DNA from: TWA4 sp051879195
GTDB taxonomy: Bacteria; Bacillota; Clostridia; Lachnospirales; Lachnospiraceae
Direction of reading: 5' to 3'
Assembly (NCBI GenBank): GCA_051879195.1
Contig: JBJELO010000287.1
Span: 11,786-75,785 of the forward strand
Length of the DNA: 64,000 bases
Part shown: piece by piece, positions 1 through 8,013 of the stretch
Layout of the letters: each line of letters opens with the position of its first letter
How positions within the stretch are numbered: the first letter of the stretch is position 1
The notes under the pieces: generated by a model
What the model was told of the DNA's origin: nothing
Database searches by the model: none
Seen by the model: the letters and a program-made list of their open reading frames with translations, nothing else
Program-made: the position numbers and the translations under genes

Positions 1-631
1 CAATAATGCGGGCAAACCACACAAATGCGCCCACATCATAAAATACGATAGGCCGGTACGCTTCCTCTGCCCGGATGATCTGAAAACCTGCTTTTTCAAA
101 TGCCTGCCGCTGTTCCCGCAGATTCAGATGCGGAAAAGGCTTCTCTGTTCCGGGCAGTACCATTTCCACCAGATCACGGTCATTATCCCCTCCCACCTGT
201 TCCGTAATGAACAGGCCTTTTTCCTTCAGCAGCCGGTGGATTTCATAAGCGTCAAAATCACCGTGCCGGTTGATTATCCGATCAAACGAGGCATCTTTAT
301 ACGGAATTGCAGATGGATTGCTGCATTCTCTGAAGTCGATTCCCAGAGGCAGCAGTGTTTCCCTGCATAATTCCACATTCGGAGGAAATCCCTCTGTGGC
401 GGCGGTGTTTTCGTATGGATGATGCAGCGAAAGCAGAAATTCCCCGCCTCCTGTATCATAATCAAGAAGCTTAACCTGATCTGTCAGATAGTGGCGGACA
501 ATCGCTTCGTAATCCCAGGGCAGATCATTTTCCTCATCATATCTTCCATGAATGTGTGAAAAATCCCATCCGTGTATATGAGCTTCCGTTTCTTCCTTTT
601 TCCAGATTTCTTTTAATTTTTCTTTGTTCAT
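1..631 (-). CDS. Class I SAM-dependent methyltransferase (3' end outside window)
   Basis: An open frame starts at the ATG at 631 behind GGGGGAG and runs without a stop off the left edge, giving about 210 residues. The N-terminal half reads LLDYDTGGGEF near residue 60, which fits motif I (the SAM-binding D/E-x-x-TGGG loop) of class I methyltransferases. It is followed by an acidic-loop region (PLGIDFREC), a motif like PYKDASFDRIINRH (post-motif II), and HRLLKEKGLFITEQVGG (motif III and beta-5 strand). This is the Methyltransf_11/25 layout. The substrate cannot be told. It lies downstream of, and in the same direction as, the kinase gene ending at 732, but it has its own plausible promoter, so it is probably transcribed separately. 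The C-terminus is missing only because the window ends. Confidence 0.8.
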   Translation of the reverse strand, partial: MNKEKLKEIWKKEETEAHIHGWDFSHIHGRYDEENDLPWDYEAIVRHYLTDQVKLLDYDTGGGEFLLSLHHPYENTAATEGFPPNVELCRETLLPLGIDFRECSNPSAIPYKDASFDRIINRHGDFDAYEIHRLLKEKGLFITEQVGGDNDRDLVEMVLPGTEKPFPHLNLREQRQAFEKAGFQIIRAEEAYRPIVFYDVGAFVWFARII

Positions 632-705
632 TTTCTCCCCCTTATCCTGTATCTTTTCAAATCCGGTAAACAGAACATCGGCTTTATGTTCTCAACATGA
701 TTACT

Positions 706-735
706 TATATAAGCTGAATATCTGAAACAGGTCAA
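706..735 (-). promoter_or_regulatory. Possible SigA-type promoter for the methyltransferase gene
   Basis: On the minus strand TTGACC (730-735) is followed 18 bases later by TATATA (706-711). Its -35 overlaps the stop codon of the kinase gene. The ATG at 631 lies about 70 bases downstream. The -10 match is only moderate. Confidence 0.4.
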
Positions 736-2003
736 ACAGGATAAGTATCCTTTCCATAAAGCACCGGAAATTCCATGACAAATACCACGCCGCTTTGTTC
801 CTGACCCGTTTCCGTTTTCCCCTGCTCTGTTTCCCGTTCTCCTTTTCCCACACAACTTCCACTTACGGAACTTTCTTCCAGCCGTATCTGTCCATGATGG
901 TCCCTGATTACTCCCTGTGCCATATGCAGGCCAATTCCGAAGTGGTTTTTTGACGGACCGGCGGAGTAATAACGCTCAAATACACGTTCCCGGTCTCCGG
1001 CAGGCAGGCAGCTTCCTTCCGAAAATACTGCTGCCACATAGGTACCGTTGCACTGGTGAAGTAAAATCCTGACTTCCCCGCCCGGACTTCCATGCTCCAG
1101 TGCATTGTCCAGTACAGCGATAAAACACTGAGTCAGCCAGAATTCATCCCCTTTCATGATAAATTCCGTGTTCTCTTCCATATCCATGCAGATTCTTTTT
1201 CCATCACCTCCGGCCATATCCCGAACTTCCATACAGGCCGTTTCCAATACATCCGCCAGACTGATCAGTTCATAGCGATAACGGATCTTTTCCGCATCCA
1301 TCTGATGATCACGCAGCAGCAGTGTAATCATGCGGGACAGTTTTTTCACCTGCCGGACTGCCTCTCCTGCAGTTTGACGAATCCTGCACCTTTTTGCATC
1401 TTCCATATGATGCGGCGTATCATCCATCCCCTGCAGTTCCTCCAGCTTCAGACTGAGATGAGTCAGTGGCGTCTTCATCTGATGATACAGATTCTCCTCA
1501 AATACTTCCATTTGTTTCCGGCGGTTCTGATATTCTGTTTCTGCTGCCTCTGTTCTCATCAGCAAAGCCGAATACTTCTGCTTAACCCGTTCGGTTTCAC
1601 TGCGTTCTTTCCGCAGCATCAGGAGAAGAACGATCAGGACAGCTGCCATACAGATCAGAATCAGCATAATTCCCGGCAGCATGTCTGAAATAATCTGTTT
1701 TCTCACATAGGAAAGACCGGTATTGGCATAACCGGCCTCCGTTAAAAGCATTTTCCCCTTTTGCTGATAAAATTCTCTCATATCCTCATCTGCGTCAATG
1801 CCGTTTTTTAATGCTTCCAAAGCTGTTTTTTCATCAATCTGTGCTGCTGCTCCCACATAGGAAAATACCTGTCCCACAGCGGTTTTCTCCAGATAGCGCA
1901 GGCCGGTCAGTACTCCCGTCAGACAGAGCACAGATAGCAAAAACAAAATCCTTCTGTTTCTCTTCCTGTTTCTGATTGTCTGTATCATCTGTTTTTCTTT
2001 CAT
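732..2003 (-). CDS. Sensor histidine kinase of an ABC-linked two-component system
   Basis: A membrane histidine kinase of 423 residues, last gene of an ATPase-permease-regulator-kinase operon. Two membrane segments (about 19-37 and 110-130) flank an extracellular loop of about 70 residues. A long cytoplasmic helix follows, then the phospho-acceptor region with H174 in HQMKTPLT. The ATPase domain has the N box (LDNALEHG, N300) and the G box (FGIGLHMAQG, near 355-364). A hydrophilic stretch rich in Gly, Glu and Gln (about 385-405) interrupts the last strands. Classical BceS-type kinases sense within the membrane and have almost no loop, so this one is longer than that type. The gene starts 15 bases after the regulator stop, behind AGGAACAG. 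It probably phosphorylates the neighbouring regulator in response to peptide or envelope stress; that role is inferred from context. Confidence 0.9.
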   Translation of the reverse strand: MKEKQMIQTIRNRKRNRRILFLLSVLCLTGVLTGLRYLEKTAVGQVFSYVGAAAQIDEKTALEALKNGIDADEDMREFYQQKGKMLLTEAGYANTGLSYVRKQIISDMLPGIMLILICMAAVLIVLLLMLRKERSETERVKQKYSALLMRTEAAETEYQNRRKQMEVFEENLYHQMKTPLTHLSLKLEELQGMDDTPHHMEDAKRCRIRQTAGEAVRQVKKLSRMITLLLRDHQMDAEKIRYRYELISLADVLETACMEVRDMAGGDGKRICMDMEENTEFIMKGDEFWLTQCFIAVLDNALEHGSPGGEVRILLHQCNGTYVAAVFSEGSCLPAGDRERVFERYYSAGPSKNHFGIGLHMAQGVIRDHHGQIRLEESSVSGSCVGKGERETEQGKTETGQEQSGVVFVMEFPVLYGKDTYPV

Positions 2004-2018
2004 CTGTTCCTGTTCGTA

Positions 2019-2768
2019 TTACTCCTGTTCCTCCGCTTCAAGCAGACGGTATCCCACACCGCTGATGGTCTGTATTCTGTCTGTTTTCACATATTTTCTC
2101 AGTTTCCTTCTCAAACGGCTCACATTTACTGACAGGGTATTATTTTCCACGTAATTGCCTCTGTCATCCCAGATCTGTCCCAGTATGAACTCCCGCGTGA
2201 CGAGACAGCCCGGGCGCCTCATCAAAAGTTCCATGATCCGGTATTCTGTTCGGGTCAGTTCCACTTTATGATTCCCTGCTGTAAATTCATTTTTCTCCGT
2301 ATTCATCCGGTAGACACCACTTTTCAATTCCCGCCCCGGACCGGACAATTCCCGGAAACCACCGGACAAAGTACTGATATCCGTTCCTCTGCCGGCAGGA
2401 ATTCCCGTCAGATGACTTCTGCGCAGCTGAGCCTTGATTCTGTACCGCAGTTCTCTCATGGAAAACGGCTTCGTCACATAATCATCGCCTCCGCAGTCCA
2501 GCCCGCGGATTATATCGTCTTCACGGTCATTCACCGTAAGAAAAATCACCGGAATCAGCGATATTTCCCGAAGCCGGCGGCAGAAATCGAAACCGTTTCC
2601 ATCAGGAAGATTCACATCCACCAGACAGAGACTGACCGGAGCATGTTCCAGAATCAGCCGGGCAGAAGCGCAATCTGCGGCTTCCTCCACCAGATAGTCT
2701 CCCCGCAGATTGTGTGCTGCCGTACTTCTTATTGCAGAATCATCTTCCAGTACGAGAATGGTATCCAT
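2019..2768 (-). CDS. OmpR/PhoB-family response regulator
   Basis: A 249-residue regulator with an N-terminal receiver domain and a C-terminal winged-helix DNA-binding domain. Receiver landmarks are the acidic pair D9/D10, phospho-acceptor D51 (LVDVNLPDG), T78 and K100 (YVTKPF). The C-terminal domain carries TRTEYRIMELLMRRPG and NTLSVNVSRLRRKLRK, typical of trans_reg_C. The linker between them (about 115-150) is unusually long and Gly/Arg/Ser-rich. The start overlaps the end of the permease gene by 29 bases and is preceded by AAAGGAAG. It is expected to bind the TTACA-N4-TGTGA dyad upstream of the operon (6159-6172) and switch on transport genes; that binding is an inference. Confidence 0.92.
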   Translation of the reverse strand: MDTILVLEDDSAIRSTAAHNLRGDYLVEEAADCASARLILEHAPVSLCLVDVNLPDGNGFDFCRRLREISLIPVIFLTVNDREDDIIRGLDCGGDDYVTKPFSMRELRYRIKAQLRRSHLTGIPAGRGTDISTLSGGFRELSGPGRELKSGVYRMNTEKNEFTAGNHKVELTRTEYRIMELLMRRPGCLVTREFILGQIWDDRGNYVENNTLSVNVSRLRRKLRKYVKTDRIQTISGVGYRLLEAEEQE

Positions 2769-5301
2769 TGAAACTGACTTCCTTTCCGGACATACGGCTG
2801 ACTCCCAGCAGAACCAGCACGTAGATCACCTGTACCATACTATACCATACCCAGGGGAACTGATACAACATTACTTTCCAGTAAAGATGAAAATCTGCAA
2901 TTCCATAAGTCCATCTCTGTCCGAAATAACGAATCAGCAGCATTCCGGGTATCAGAAGAAAATTCCAGAAAATCACGCACCCTGCAATAAATTTATGGTG
3001 CTCTGCAGAATACAGACGTTTTGACCATCGTCCTCCTTCTCCCAGCAGGAAGAGTACTTTCATTCGTTCTGATTCCGATTCCAGAAAACGGGCCCGGCTG
3101 CGGGAACAGATTACGGTTGTAACTGTTGCCGTGAACAGAATGATTCCCAGCAGGAAAATTACATTGGATATGAAATTTTTCCGGCTCTGCTCCTGCTCCA
3201 GTCTGAGATTGTAAAAGATGACTCCGTTATCACGGGAAACAGCAGACATTTTTCTGTCGCTGACATCATAATTCAGATACCGGTTTCCGTATGCAGTAAC
3301 ACGATTGCAGGGAAGCTGTTCTCCGGAATCACCCTCACCGTTCTCTTTAATTCCCGAAATCATTTTCCGATACAGATTGTCTGACATAATAACTGTACCA
3401 AAAGAGATCAGATTTTTTGTATTGGAACCCTTTTCGTGAAAGTTCCTCAGAATCTTTCCGCAGGAAACAGAATACTGCTTCCCGTCCACATAAAGATCCA
3501 GCTTACTTCCTTCCTGCAGCGCCGGACGCATGATTTCCCGGTCTGTCTCATCAACACCGTATACATTTACAAAATCGAAATAATTGACCAGCCCGTCATC
3601 AATTCCGTCAACAGGAACAATATCCGGCAGGAAAACCATCACCGCATTTCCATGAGCGATTTCATTCTCCGCAGATCCCATATATTCTGCGTAATAATCC
3701 CACAAAGGACTGTGCGGCTCGATTCCCATAAATGATACTTCCATTTCACCGGTTCTGGTATCTTTCCCTTTGTTGACGCATTCCATATAGGGGTCGTTCT
3801 CACTTCCGCTGTAACCAAGATACAGAATCTGTCCTTTGTCCGTCAGCCATCCACTGAACTCATACCAGTAATCCACTTCTTCAATATTTTCCGTATTGCG
3901 GATAGACTGTATCTGCCCCCGGTCCAGACCCGTATACAGCCCGCCTTCCCATCGATACTGGCAGGAATTTTCCTGATAGACGCCTTTTTCGTACTGATAC
4001 TGACTTCCGATTTCTTTCGCACACAGTATGATCACCGCCATGGATATGAAAATGAAACCTCGTTCCAGATAGTTCTGTCTGCGAAATCTCTGTTTTTCAA
4101 TTTTTTTGAAAATCTCAGGAGAAAACTGACGGTAATCTGTCTTTCGCTTCTGTTTTTTTCTGTTTTGCCGCCGCATACTTTCATCATAACGGGTCAGATC
4201 CCGTCCCTTTGGAATGATCTCCGTATGCTTAATCAGCTGAATCTGCACCAGATTCCCGGCCATCATTATCAAAAAAGACAGAGATGCAGAGACAAGAAAA
4301 GGAGATGCTGTAATCCGAAAAGCAGACCATGGTACCCCGCTGTGAAAAACCAGCAGCACAACTGCCCATATCAGACAGCTGATGCCGGTTCCCGCCGCTG
4401 CTGCTTTCAGCCAGGCGAGAATCATCACTTTAAGAGACATTTTCTGCAAATTCCGGTCAGACAGCCCCATCAGCTTGAGTACACGCATGCGATGGAGGTT
4501 TTCTGCCCAGGAAGAAAACTGGAAGCACAGGAGAAATCCAGCACCAAGCAGGGCAGTAAAACCGATTCCCGCCCCTTTCTCCATGAAAAGACTGATGGAA
4601 GCAATCTTTTCCGGATACGCATATTCGTTGTACAGCAGATGATTACCTGTTTTTGAAAGAAAACGGGACTGCAGTTCCTCCATCTGTTTGCTGTTTTTAT
4701 GTTCCGAAAGAAAAAAGAGATTGGTGGAAACAGCACGTTCCTTTCCCGGTAAAATCAGAGCTCCGCACAATGTATTTCCGTCTGTCAGCCAGTGACTGGT
4801 CCAGTTATCCATAATTCCGCAGAGCGTATAACTTTTTTCTGTCATCTGTCCATTTTCATCCGACAGCAGAAAACTGACCTGCGTTCCCAATTCATAGGAG
4901 ATATGCATCTGATCAAGCAGTACAGCCTCCATGGCAATTTCAGTTTCATTCTGCGGATAGCTGCCCTCCAGAAAAGACAGCTGTTCCATCCGGCAGAATT
5001 CCTCATCCACACTTCCCAGATATCCGGCCTGTGGGGCGTCTTCCTGCAAAATCTCACCATACACCTCCATGATTCCCATGGATTTTACCGCTTTGTGCTT
5101 CAACAGAGTTTCACGGGCACCGGTCTGAGCATCAAAAACTGCTCCATTATGAAATCCATAAGTCTGTTTACGCCGATAGCTGTTTACATCTTCATAAGAC
5201 TGTGTCAGAACTGTCATCAGAAACAGAATAATGACAGATATGCAGATAACTGCAGAACCTGCCTTCTGGGGAAAACACTTTTTGATCATCCGCTGCTTCA
5301 T
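2740..5301 (-). CDS. FtsX/MacB-type ABC transporter permease, antimicrobial-peptide or envelope type
   Basis: A large permease of 853 residues. I start it at the ATG at 5301 (reading MKQRMIKKCFPQ) because GGGAGG sits just upstream and overlaps the ATPase stop. A longer frame back to 5355 would overlap the ATPase. An N-terminal membrane helix is followed by an extracellular domain of about 200 residues. Three helices with the FtsX-like pattern come next, then a cytoplasmic basic linker (RRQNRKKQKRK), a further helix, a second large extracellular domain and three C-terminal helices. This duplicated layout is longer than BceB (about 650 residues). It is translated directly after the ATPase and just before the regulator. 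Export or detoxification of peptides is the likely role by analogy; no substrate can be read from the sequence. Confidence 0.85.
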   Translation of the reverse strand: MKQRMIKKCFPQKAGSAVICISVIILFLMTVLTQSYEDVNSYRRKQTYGFHNGAVFDAQTGARETLLKHKAVKSMGIMEVYGEILQEDAPQAGYLGSVDEEFCRMEQLSFLEGSYPQNETEIAMEAVLLDQMHISYELGTQVSFLLSDENGQMTEKSYTLCGIMDNWTSHWLTDGNTLCGALILPGKERAVSTNLFFLSEHKNSKQMEELQSRFLSKTGNHLLYNEYAYPEKIASISLFMEKGAGIGFTALLGAGFLLCFQFSSWAENLHRMRVLKLMGLSDRNLQKMSLKVMILAWLKAAAAGTGISCLIWAVVLLVFHSGVPWSAFRITASPFLVSASLSFLIMMAGNLVQIQLIKHTEIIPKGRDLTRYDESMRRQNRKKQKRKTDYRQFSPEIFKKIEKQRFRRQNYLERGFIFISMAVIILCAKEIGSQYQYEKGVYQENSCQYRWEGGLYTGLDRGQIQSIRNTENIEEVDYWYEFSGWLTDKGQILYLGYSGSENDPYMECVNKGKDTRTGEMEVSFMGIEPHSPLWDYYAEYMGSAENEIAHGNAVMVFLPDIVPVDGIDDGLVNYFDFVNVYGVDETDREIMRPALQEGSKLDLYVDGKQYSVSCGKILRNFHEKGSNTKNLISFGTVIMSDNLYRKMISGIKENGEGDSGEQLPCNRVTAYGNRYLNYDVSDRKMSAVSRDNGVIFYNLRLEQEQSRKNFISNVIFLLGIILFTATVTTVICSRSRARFLESESERMKVLFLLGEGGRWSKRLYSAEHHKFIAGCVIFWNFLLIPGMLLIRYFGQRWTYGIADFHLYWKVMLYQFPWVWYSMVQVIYVLVLLGVSRMSGKEVSFNGYHSRTGR

Positions 5302-5308
5302 CCTGCCT

Positions 5309-6061
5309 TCACCTCCCGCCGCCCAGCGTGTTTTTTCTCTCCCATGTATTTCCACTTTCCGACGCGTTCCCGTTTTCCCATGTATTTCCGTCTCCTAACA
5401 TGGTTCCATCTTCCATGTGAAATACGACTTCCGCGCTTCTGGCCAGATCCAGATCATGGGTAACCATCAGTATGGCAGGCTGATATTCTCGTTTCAGTTC
5501 CAGCAAAAAATCCAGCACCCGTCCGCTGGTCTTCTGATCAAGATTCCCTGTGGGTTCATCCGCAAGCAGAAGAGACGGGCGTCTCATAACCGCCCGTCCA
5601 ATAGCTGTGCGCTGCTGTTCACCGCCGGAAAGCTCTGCAGGGAACCTGTCCTTCAGTCCTGTCAGCTCCAGCCGGTTCAGAATCACATCCACCCATTCAA
5701 GATCAGGTTTCTGATCATCCAGAATTACAGGAAGCATGATATTCTCCGCCACCGTAAGTTCCGGCAGCAGCTGATAATCCTGAAAAATAAAACCCACATG
5801 GTGTTTGCGAATCTCCTCCCGCTCTTCTTTCTTTTTCTCATACAGGCTTTTCTGATCCAGAATCACCTTTCCGCCATCCGGTTCCAACAGCCCGCCCAGA
5901 ATATAGAGCAGCGTACTTTTTCCCGAACCGCTTTTCCCGATCAGACTGTAAAAAATCCCTTTCTGCAGCGACAGACTGATTCCATGCAGAACCTCCGTCC
6001 TGCGCCGTCCGCTGCCATAGCTTTTTATAATGTTTTCACAATGAAGCACTGTGTTTTTCAC
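5309..6061 (-). CDS. ABC transporter ATP-binding protein, MacB/BceA type
   Basis: This is the ATPase subunit of the exporter encoded next to it. I place the start at the GTG at 6061 (reading M-KNTVLHCENI), behind AAAGGAG at normal spacing. An in-frame ATG at 6130 lies almost at the predicted transcription start and has no good ribosome site. Visible motifs are Walker A GKSGSGKST, Q-loop FQDYQLLPELTVAEN, signature LSGGEQQR, Walker B LLLADEPTGNLD and H-loop VTHD. This is the lipoprotein/MacB subfamily. The C-terminus ends in an odd Asn/Gly/Glu-rich tail with repeated GNTWE units that is not part of the fold. The matching DNA has two copies of TCCCATGTATTTCC 38 bases apart. Confidence 0.9.
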   Translation of the reverse strand: MKNTVLHCENIIKSYGSGRRRTEVLHGISLSLQKGIFYSLIGKSGSGKSTLLYILGGLLEPDGGKVILDQKSLYEKKKEEREEIRKHHVGFIFQDYQLLPELTVAENIMLPVILDDQKPDLEWVDVILNRLELTGLKDRFPAELSGGEQQRTAIGRAVMRRPSLLLADEPTGNLDQKTSGRVLDFLLELKREYQPAILMVTHDLDLARSAEVVFHMEDGTMLGDGNTWENGNASESGNTWERKNTLGGGR

Positions 6062-6141
6062 GTAAAATGACTCCTTTCCTTCGGGCGGTATTTCTGCATA
6101 ACCTGACACCAACTGCAGCGCCCGCTTCAATCGTTACATCC

Positions 6142-6172
6142 ATTATAAAAAAAGAATCTTACAAAACTGTGA
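6142..6172 (-). promoter_or_regulatory. Promoter with BceR-type operator for the ABC/two-component operon
   Basis: On the minus strand a perfect TATAAT lies at 6142-6147. There is no recognisable -35 box. Where it should be, the dyad TTACA-AAAC-TGTGA (6159-6172 on the plus strand) fits the TNACA-N4-TGTNA pattern described for BceR-like regulators. This points to activation by the operon's own regulator. The match to the known consensus is from memory; binding is inferred. Confidence 0.6.
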
Positions 6173-6244
6173 CAAAACCGGCAGAAAGCGAAATCCTGTG
6201 AAAAATGCTCTGAACAATTGCAGTATCCTGTTCTGATCCTGTTA

Positions 6245-6310
6245 TTATGTTCCCGCCACCACACCGCAGATAATCGCTGCGCCGATTGCTACACTCAATG
6301 CCAGACTCAT
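6245..6310 (-). CDS. 21-residue hydrophobic membrane peptide
   Basis: A short frame reading MSLALSVAIGAAIICGVVAG-T. Its ATG (6310-6308) overlaps the TGA of the upstream hydrolase gene as ATGA, so the two are likely translationally coupled. A near-perfect AGGAGGGA site sits nine bases ahead, inside the hydrolase gene. Almost the whole peptide could form one membrane helix with a single Cys at position 15. There is no charge other than the N-terminus. It could be a small membrane regulator, a secreted or toxic peptide, or a chance frame. I do not recognise a family. Confidence 0.5.
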   Translation of the reverse strand: MSLALSVAIGAAIICGVVAGT

Positions 6311-7023
6311 CTTACAGTCCCTCCTGTCGAAACCTGAACCATCACTTTTTTCTGTATCTTTTCCCATTCCCGATTTTCACACCAATAAACCGTATTTTCT
6401 CCCACGTCAAATACCATGGATACCACTGTGGGACAGACTGTCTGTGAAGTCTGTTTCAGAATTTCAAAACAATCTTCCACGTCAAAGGTATCCTCCGCTG
6501 CTTCCAGCATTGCTGTGGCTTTTTCATAACGGTCAAGCCCCATCCAGGGATGTTTCTCGCTGTCGCCCTTGAAAGGTGAGAAGTTTGTAAGCACTGAATA
6601 AAGAGGTCTTTCTTTATAACAGTACCCCTGCCCCGGAATGATCTGCAGCACATTTCCCTCTCTGTCGGAAAGCTGTGCCTGAAATGTTACACCGGGAACA
6701 CTGCTGATATCCTGATGCGCTGCAATTTCTTTCAGTTCATCCAGCGTTTTCCTGCCCAGTAACAGGTCGATATCCAGCATGATAATATTCTGACTGTCTG
6801 CACCTTTCGGGTTGCTCCTGTCATCAAAGGGCCAGCATGTGGGCATCGCCACAAAATCTCCCCCGGCGCCGGCACCAAACAGGGGCAGCCACCCTTCCTT
6901 CTCATCATAAATCGCAATATATACTTTATCATCCTCCGCAATCACCTGATATTCCATATCCAGAATATCCAGATTCCAGCCAACGATTGTCTTTTTCCTG
7001 TTTGAAATAATACTGGTACACAT
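6307..7023 (-). CDS. Ntn-type linear amide C-N hydrolase
   Basis: The product is 238 residues if it starts at the ATG at 7023 (MCTSIIS), which has GGGGGAA upstream. This start makes Cys2 the N-terminal residue after Met removal, as required for the nucleophile of the choloylglycine hydrolase/penicillin V acylase-like Ntn superfamily. Family-like stretches are VGWNLDILDM near the N-terminus (R/D-x-N-D region), FGAGAGGDFVAMPTCWPFDD, a central VLTNFSPF (the conserved asparagine region) and a final strand NTVYWCENREW. It is shorter than bile-salt hydrolases (about 320), so the substrate may be a different acyl amide or peptide. It is encoded between a Cys-rich KTR gene (17-base gap) and the small hydrophobic peptide gene (4-base overlap). 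Confidence 0.75.
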   Translation of the reverse strand: MCTSIISNRKKTIVGWNLDILDMEYQVIAEDDKVYIAIYDEKEGWLPLFGAGAGGDFVAMPTCWPFDDRSNPKGADSQNIIMLDIDLLLGRKTLDELKEIAAHQDISSVPGVTFQAQLSDREGNVLQIIPGQGYCYKERPLYSVLTNFSPFKGDSEKHPWMGLDRYEKATAMLEAAEDTFDVEDCFEILKQTSQTVCPTVVSMVFDVGENTVYWCENREWEKIQKKVMVQVSTGGTVR

Positions 7024-7039
7024 AATCTGTTCCCCCTTA

Positions 7040-7210
7040 TCAATATGTCTGAGCAACCTCAAACACCCGGAGGTTTCTCGCGTTAATCAATCTCTCCTGT
7101 CTGCACTTGGGACAGAACAACGGAAAATGTTTCAGCACCGTGTCCGGTCTCAGTTTGATCCTTGTCTTTTGCCCGCATACCGGACAGAATACCCATTCCG
7201 TTTTCTCCAT
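7040..7210 (-). CDS. Cysteine-rich KTR domain protein
   Basis: A 56-residue frame starting at the ATG at 7210, behind GGGAGGGATTGTAT. It begins MEKTEWVFCPVCGQKTRIKL and continues with HFPLFCPKCRQERLINARN. The two CPxC knuckles at residues 9-12 and 33-36 and the KTR at 15-17 match the Cys_rich_KTR family. That family is best known as a small reading frame beside tet(M) in Tn916-like elements and is widespread on Firmicute chromosomes. It probably binds zinc and may bind nucleic acid; its true role is unknown. No transposon genes flank it here. It is the first gene of the unit that continues into the Ntn hydrolase. Confidence 0.85.
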   Translation of the reverse strand: MEKTEWVFCPVCGQKTRIKLRPDTVLKHFPLFCPKCRQERLINARNLRVFEVAQTY

Positions 7211-7437
7211 ATACAATCCCTCCCAAAATACCCTTCTGAAATAATCTTTTCTGATGTGTTTGCCGGAATCATAATGAGACTTCCGGCTGTATCTTTCACA
7301 GCTTTAACAGTATTGTACGATAAACTGTGTTCATTTTACAGGCATATTTTGAAGAAAAATGTGTCAGTTTTATAGCCTGGCTCTGTTCAGAGCCAGGCAG
7401 TGTTTTCGAGGTTGGCTCTGAACAGTAAGCACGTAAA
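7211..7437. other. Non-coding leader/intergenic region with nested inverted repeats
   Basis: No credible gene. Reading on the minus strand towards the KTR gene, it holds three copies of the half-element TGGCTCTGAACAG or its complement. There is a perfect 11-bp palindrome with a 2-base loop (7375-7398). One arm region (7383-7395) can instead pair with an inverted copy at 7413-7425. A further hairpin (GCCGGAA at 7262-7268 with TTCCGGC at 7281-7287) lies closer to the gene. No consensus promoter stands out; a TACAAT near 7316 is possible. Confidence 0.5.
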
Positions 7438-7472
7438 ATGGCCGGCCACTCTGTTAAAAGCGGCCGGCCGTT
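7438..7472 (-). terminator. Terminator-like hairpin after ilvN
   Basis: The two arms are GGCCGGCC, separated by about 13 bases. On the minus strand the hairpin follows the ilvN stop by about 40 bases and is followed by ATTTTA, a weak U-tract. Confidence 0.55.
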
Positions 7473-7509
7473 TCAATGCAGCCGGAATAAAAAATATCCA
7501 ATTCTCACA

Positions 7510-8013
7510 TTACCGGTCCGTAATGCTGACCGCTTCCACCGCTACGCTGCCGCCGCGGACGATTTCAATCCGTCCCGGAAATACCGTTTCCAGCAGCCGG
7601 ATAAAATCATTATTTTTATCCTCTGTCTGGACACATTCCAGCAGAGCGGTGGAAGGATCATAATCAATCAGCTTTGCCTGAAAAATATCCCGCATGTAAT
7701 CCAGTTTTACCATATCCTGCTCAGAGCAGCTGCGGATTCTGATAAACATCAGTTCTTTCATGTGGATTGCCGTATCTGTAAAATCCACTACTTTTATCAC
7801 CTCTATACTCCGGTTCAGCTGTTTTTTAATCTGTTCAAAGGTACGGTCATCACTGGTCAGGCTGATCGTCATCCGGGATATGGTTTCATCTTCCGTTACC
7901 CCTGCGGTCAGACTGTTCAGGTTGTAGGATTTTCCGGAAAAAAGTCCGGATATACGGGCCAGCACGCCGATTTCATTCTCCACATACAGGCTGATCCATC
8001 GTTTTTTCATCAT
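7510..8013 (-). CDS. ilvN: Acetolactate synthase small (regulatory) subunit
   Basis: The regulatory subunit of acetohydroxyacid synthase, the first common step of branched-chain amino acid synthesis. It normally confers valine feedback control. The N-terminal ACT domain reads MKKRWISLYVENEIGVLARISGLFSGKSYNLNSL, with the N-E-x-GVLAR and RG-like ligand loop. The C-terminal half (KELMFIRIRS... onward) is the second ACT-like domain. I start it at an ATG at 8013, eight bases after GGAGG; a GTG at 8022 is possible. It overlaps the end of ilvB by about 40 bases, so the two are translated together. Length (about 167 residues) is normal. Confidence 0.93.
   Translation of the reverse strand: MMKKRWISLYVENEIGVLARISGLFSGKSYNLNSLTAGVTEDETISRMTISLTSDDRTFEQIKKQLNRSIEVIKVVDFTDTAIHMKELMFIRIRSCSEQDMVKLDYMRDIFQAKLIDYDPSTALLECVQTEDKNNDFIRLLETVFPGRIEIVRGGSVAVEAVSITDR

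Noticed and set aside
5309..5400. Repeated TCCCATGTATTTCC as a regulatory repeat
   Set aside because: It encodes the GNTWE repeats of the ATPase tail, so a coding duplication explains it.
7438..7472. GGCCGGCC pair as a mobile-element end
   Set aside because: It is positioned as the ilvN terminator and there are no transposase genes or target duplications nearby.
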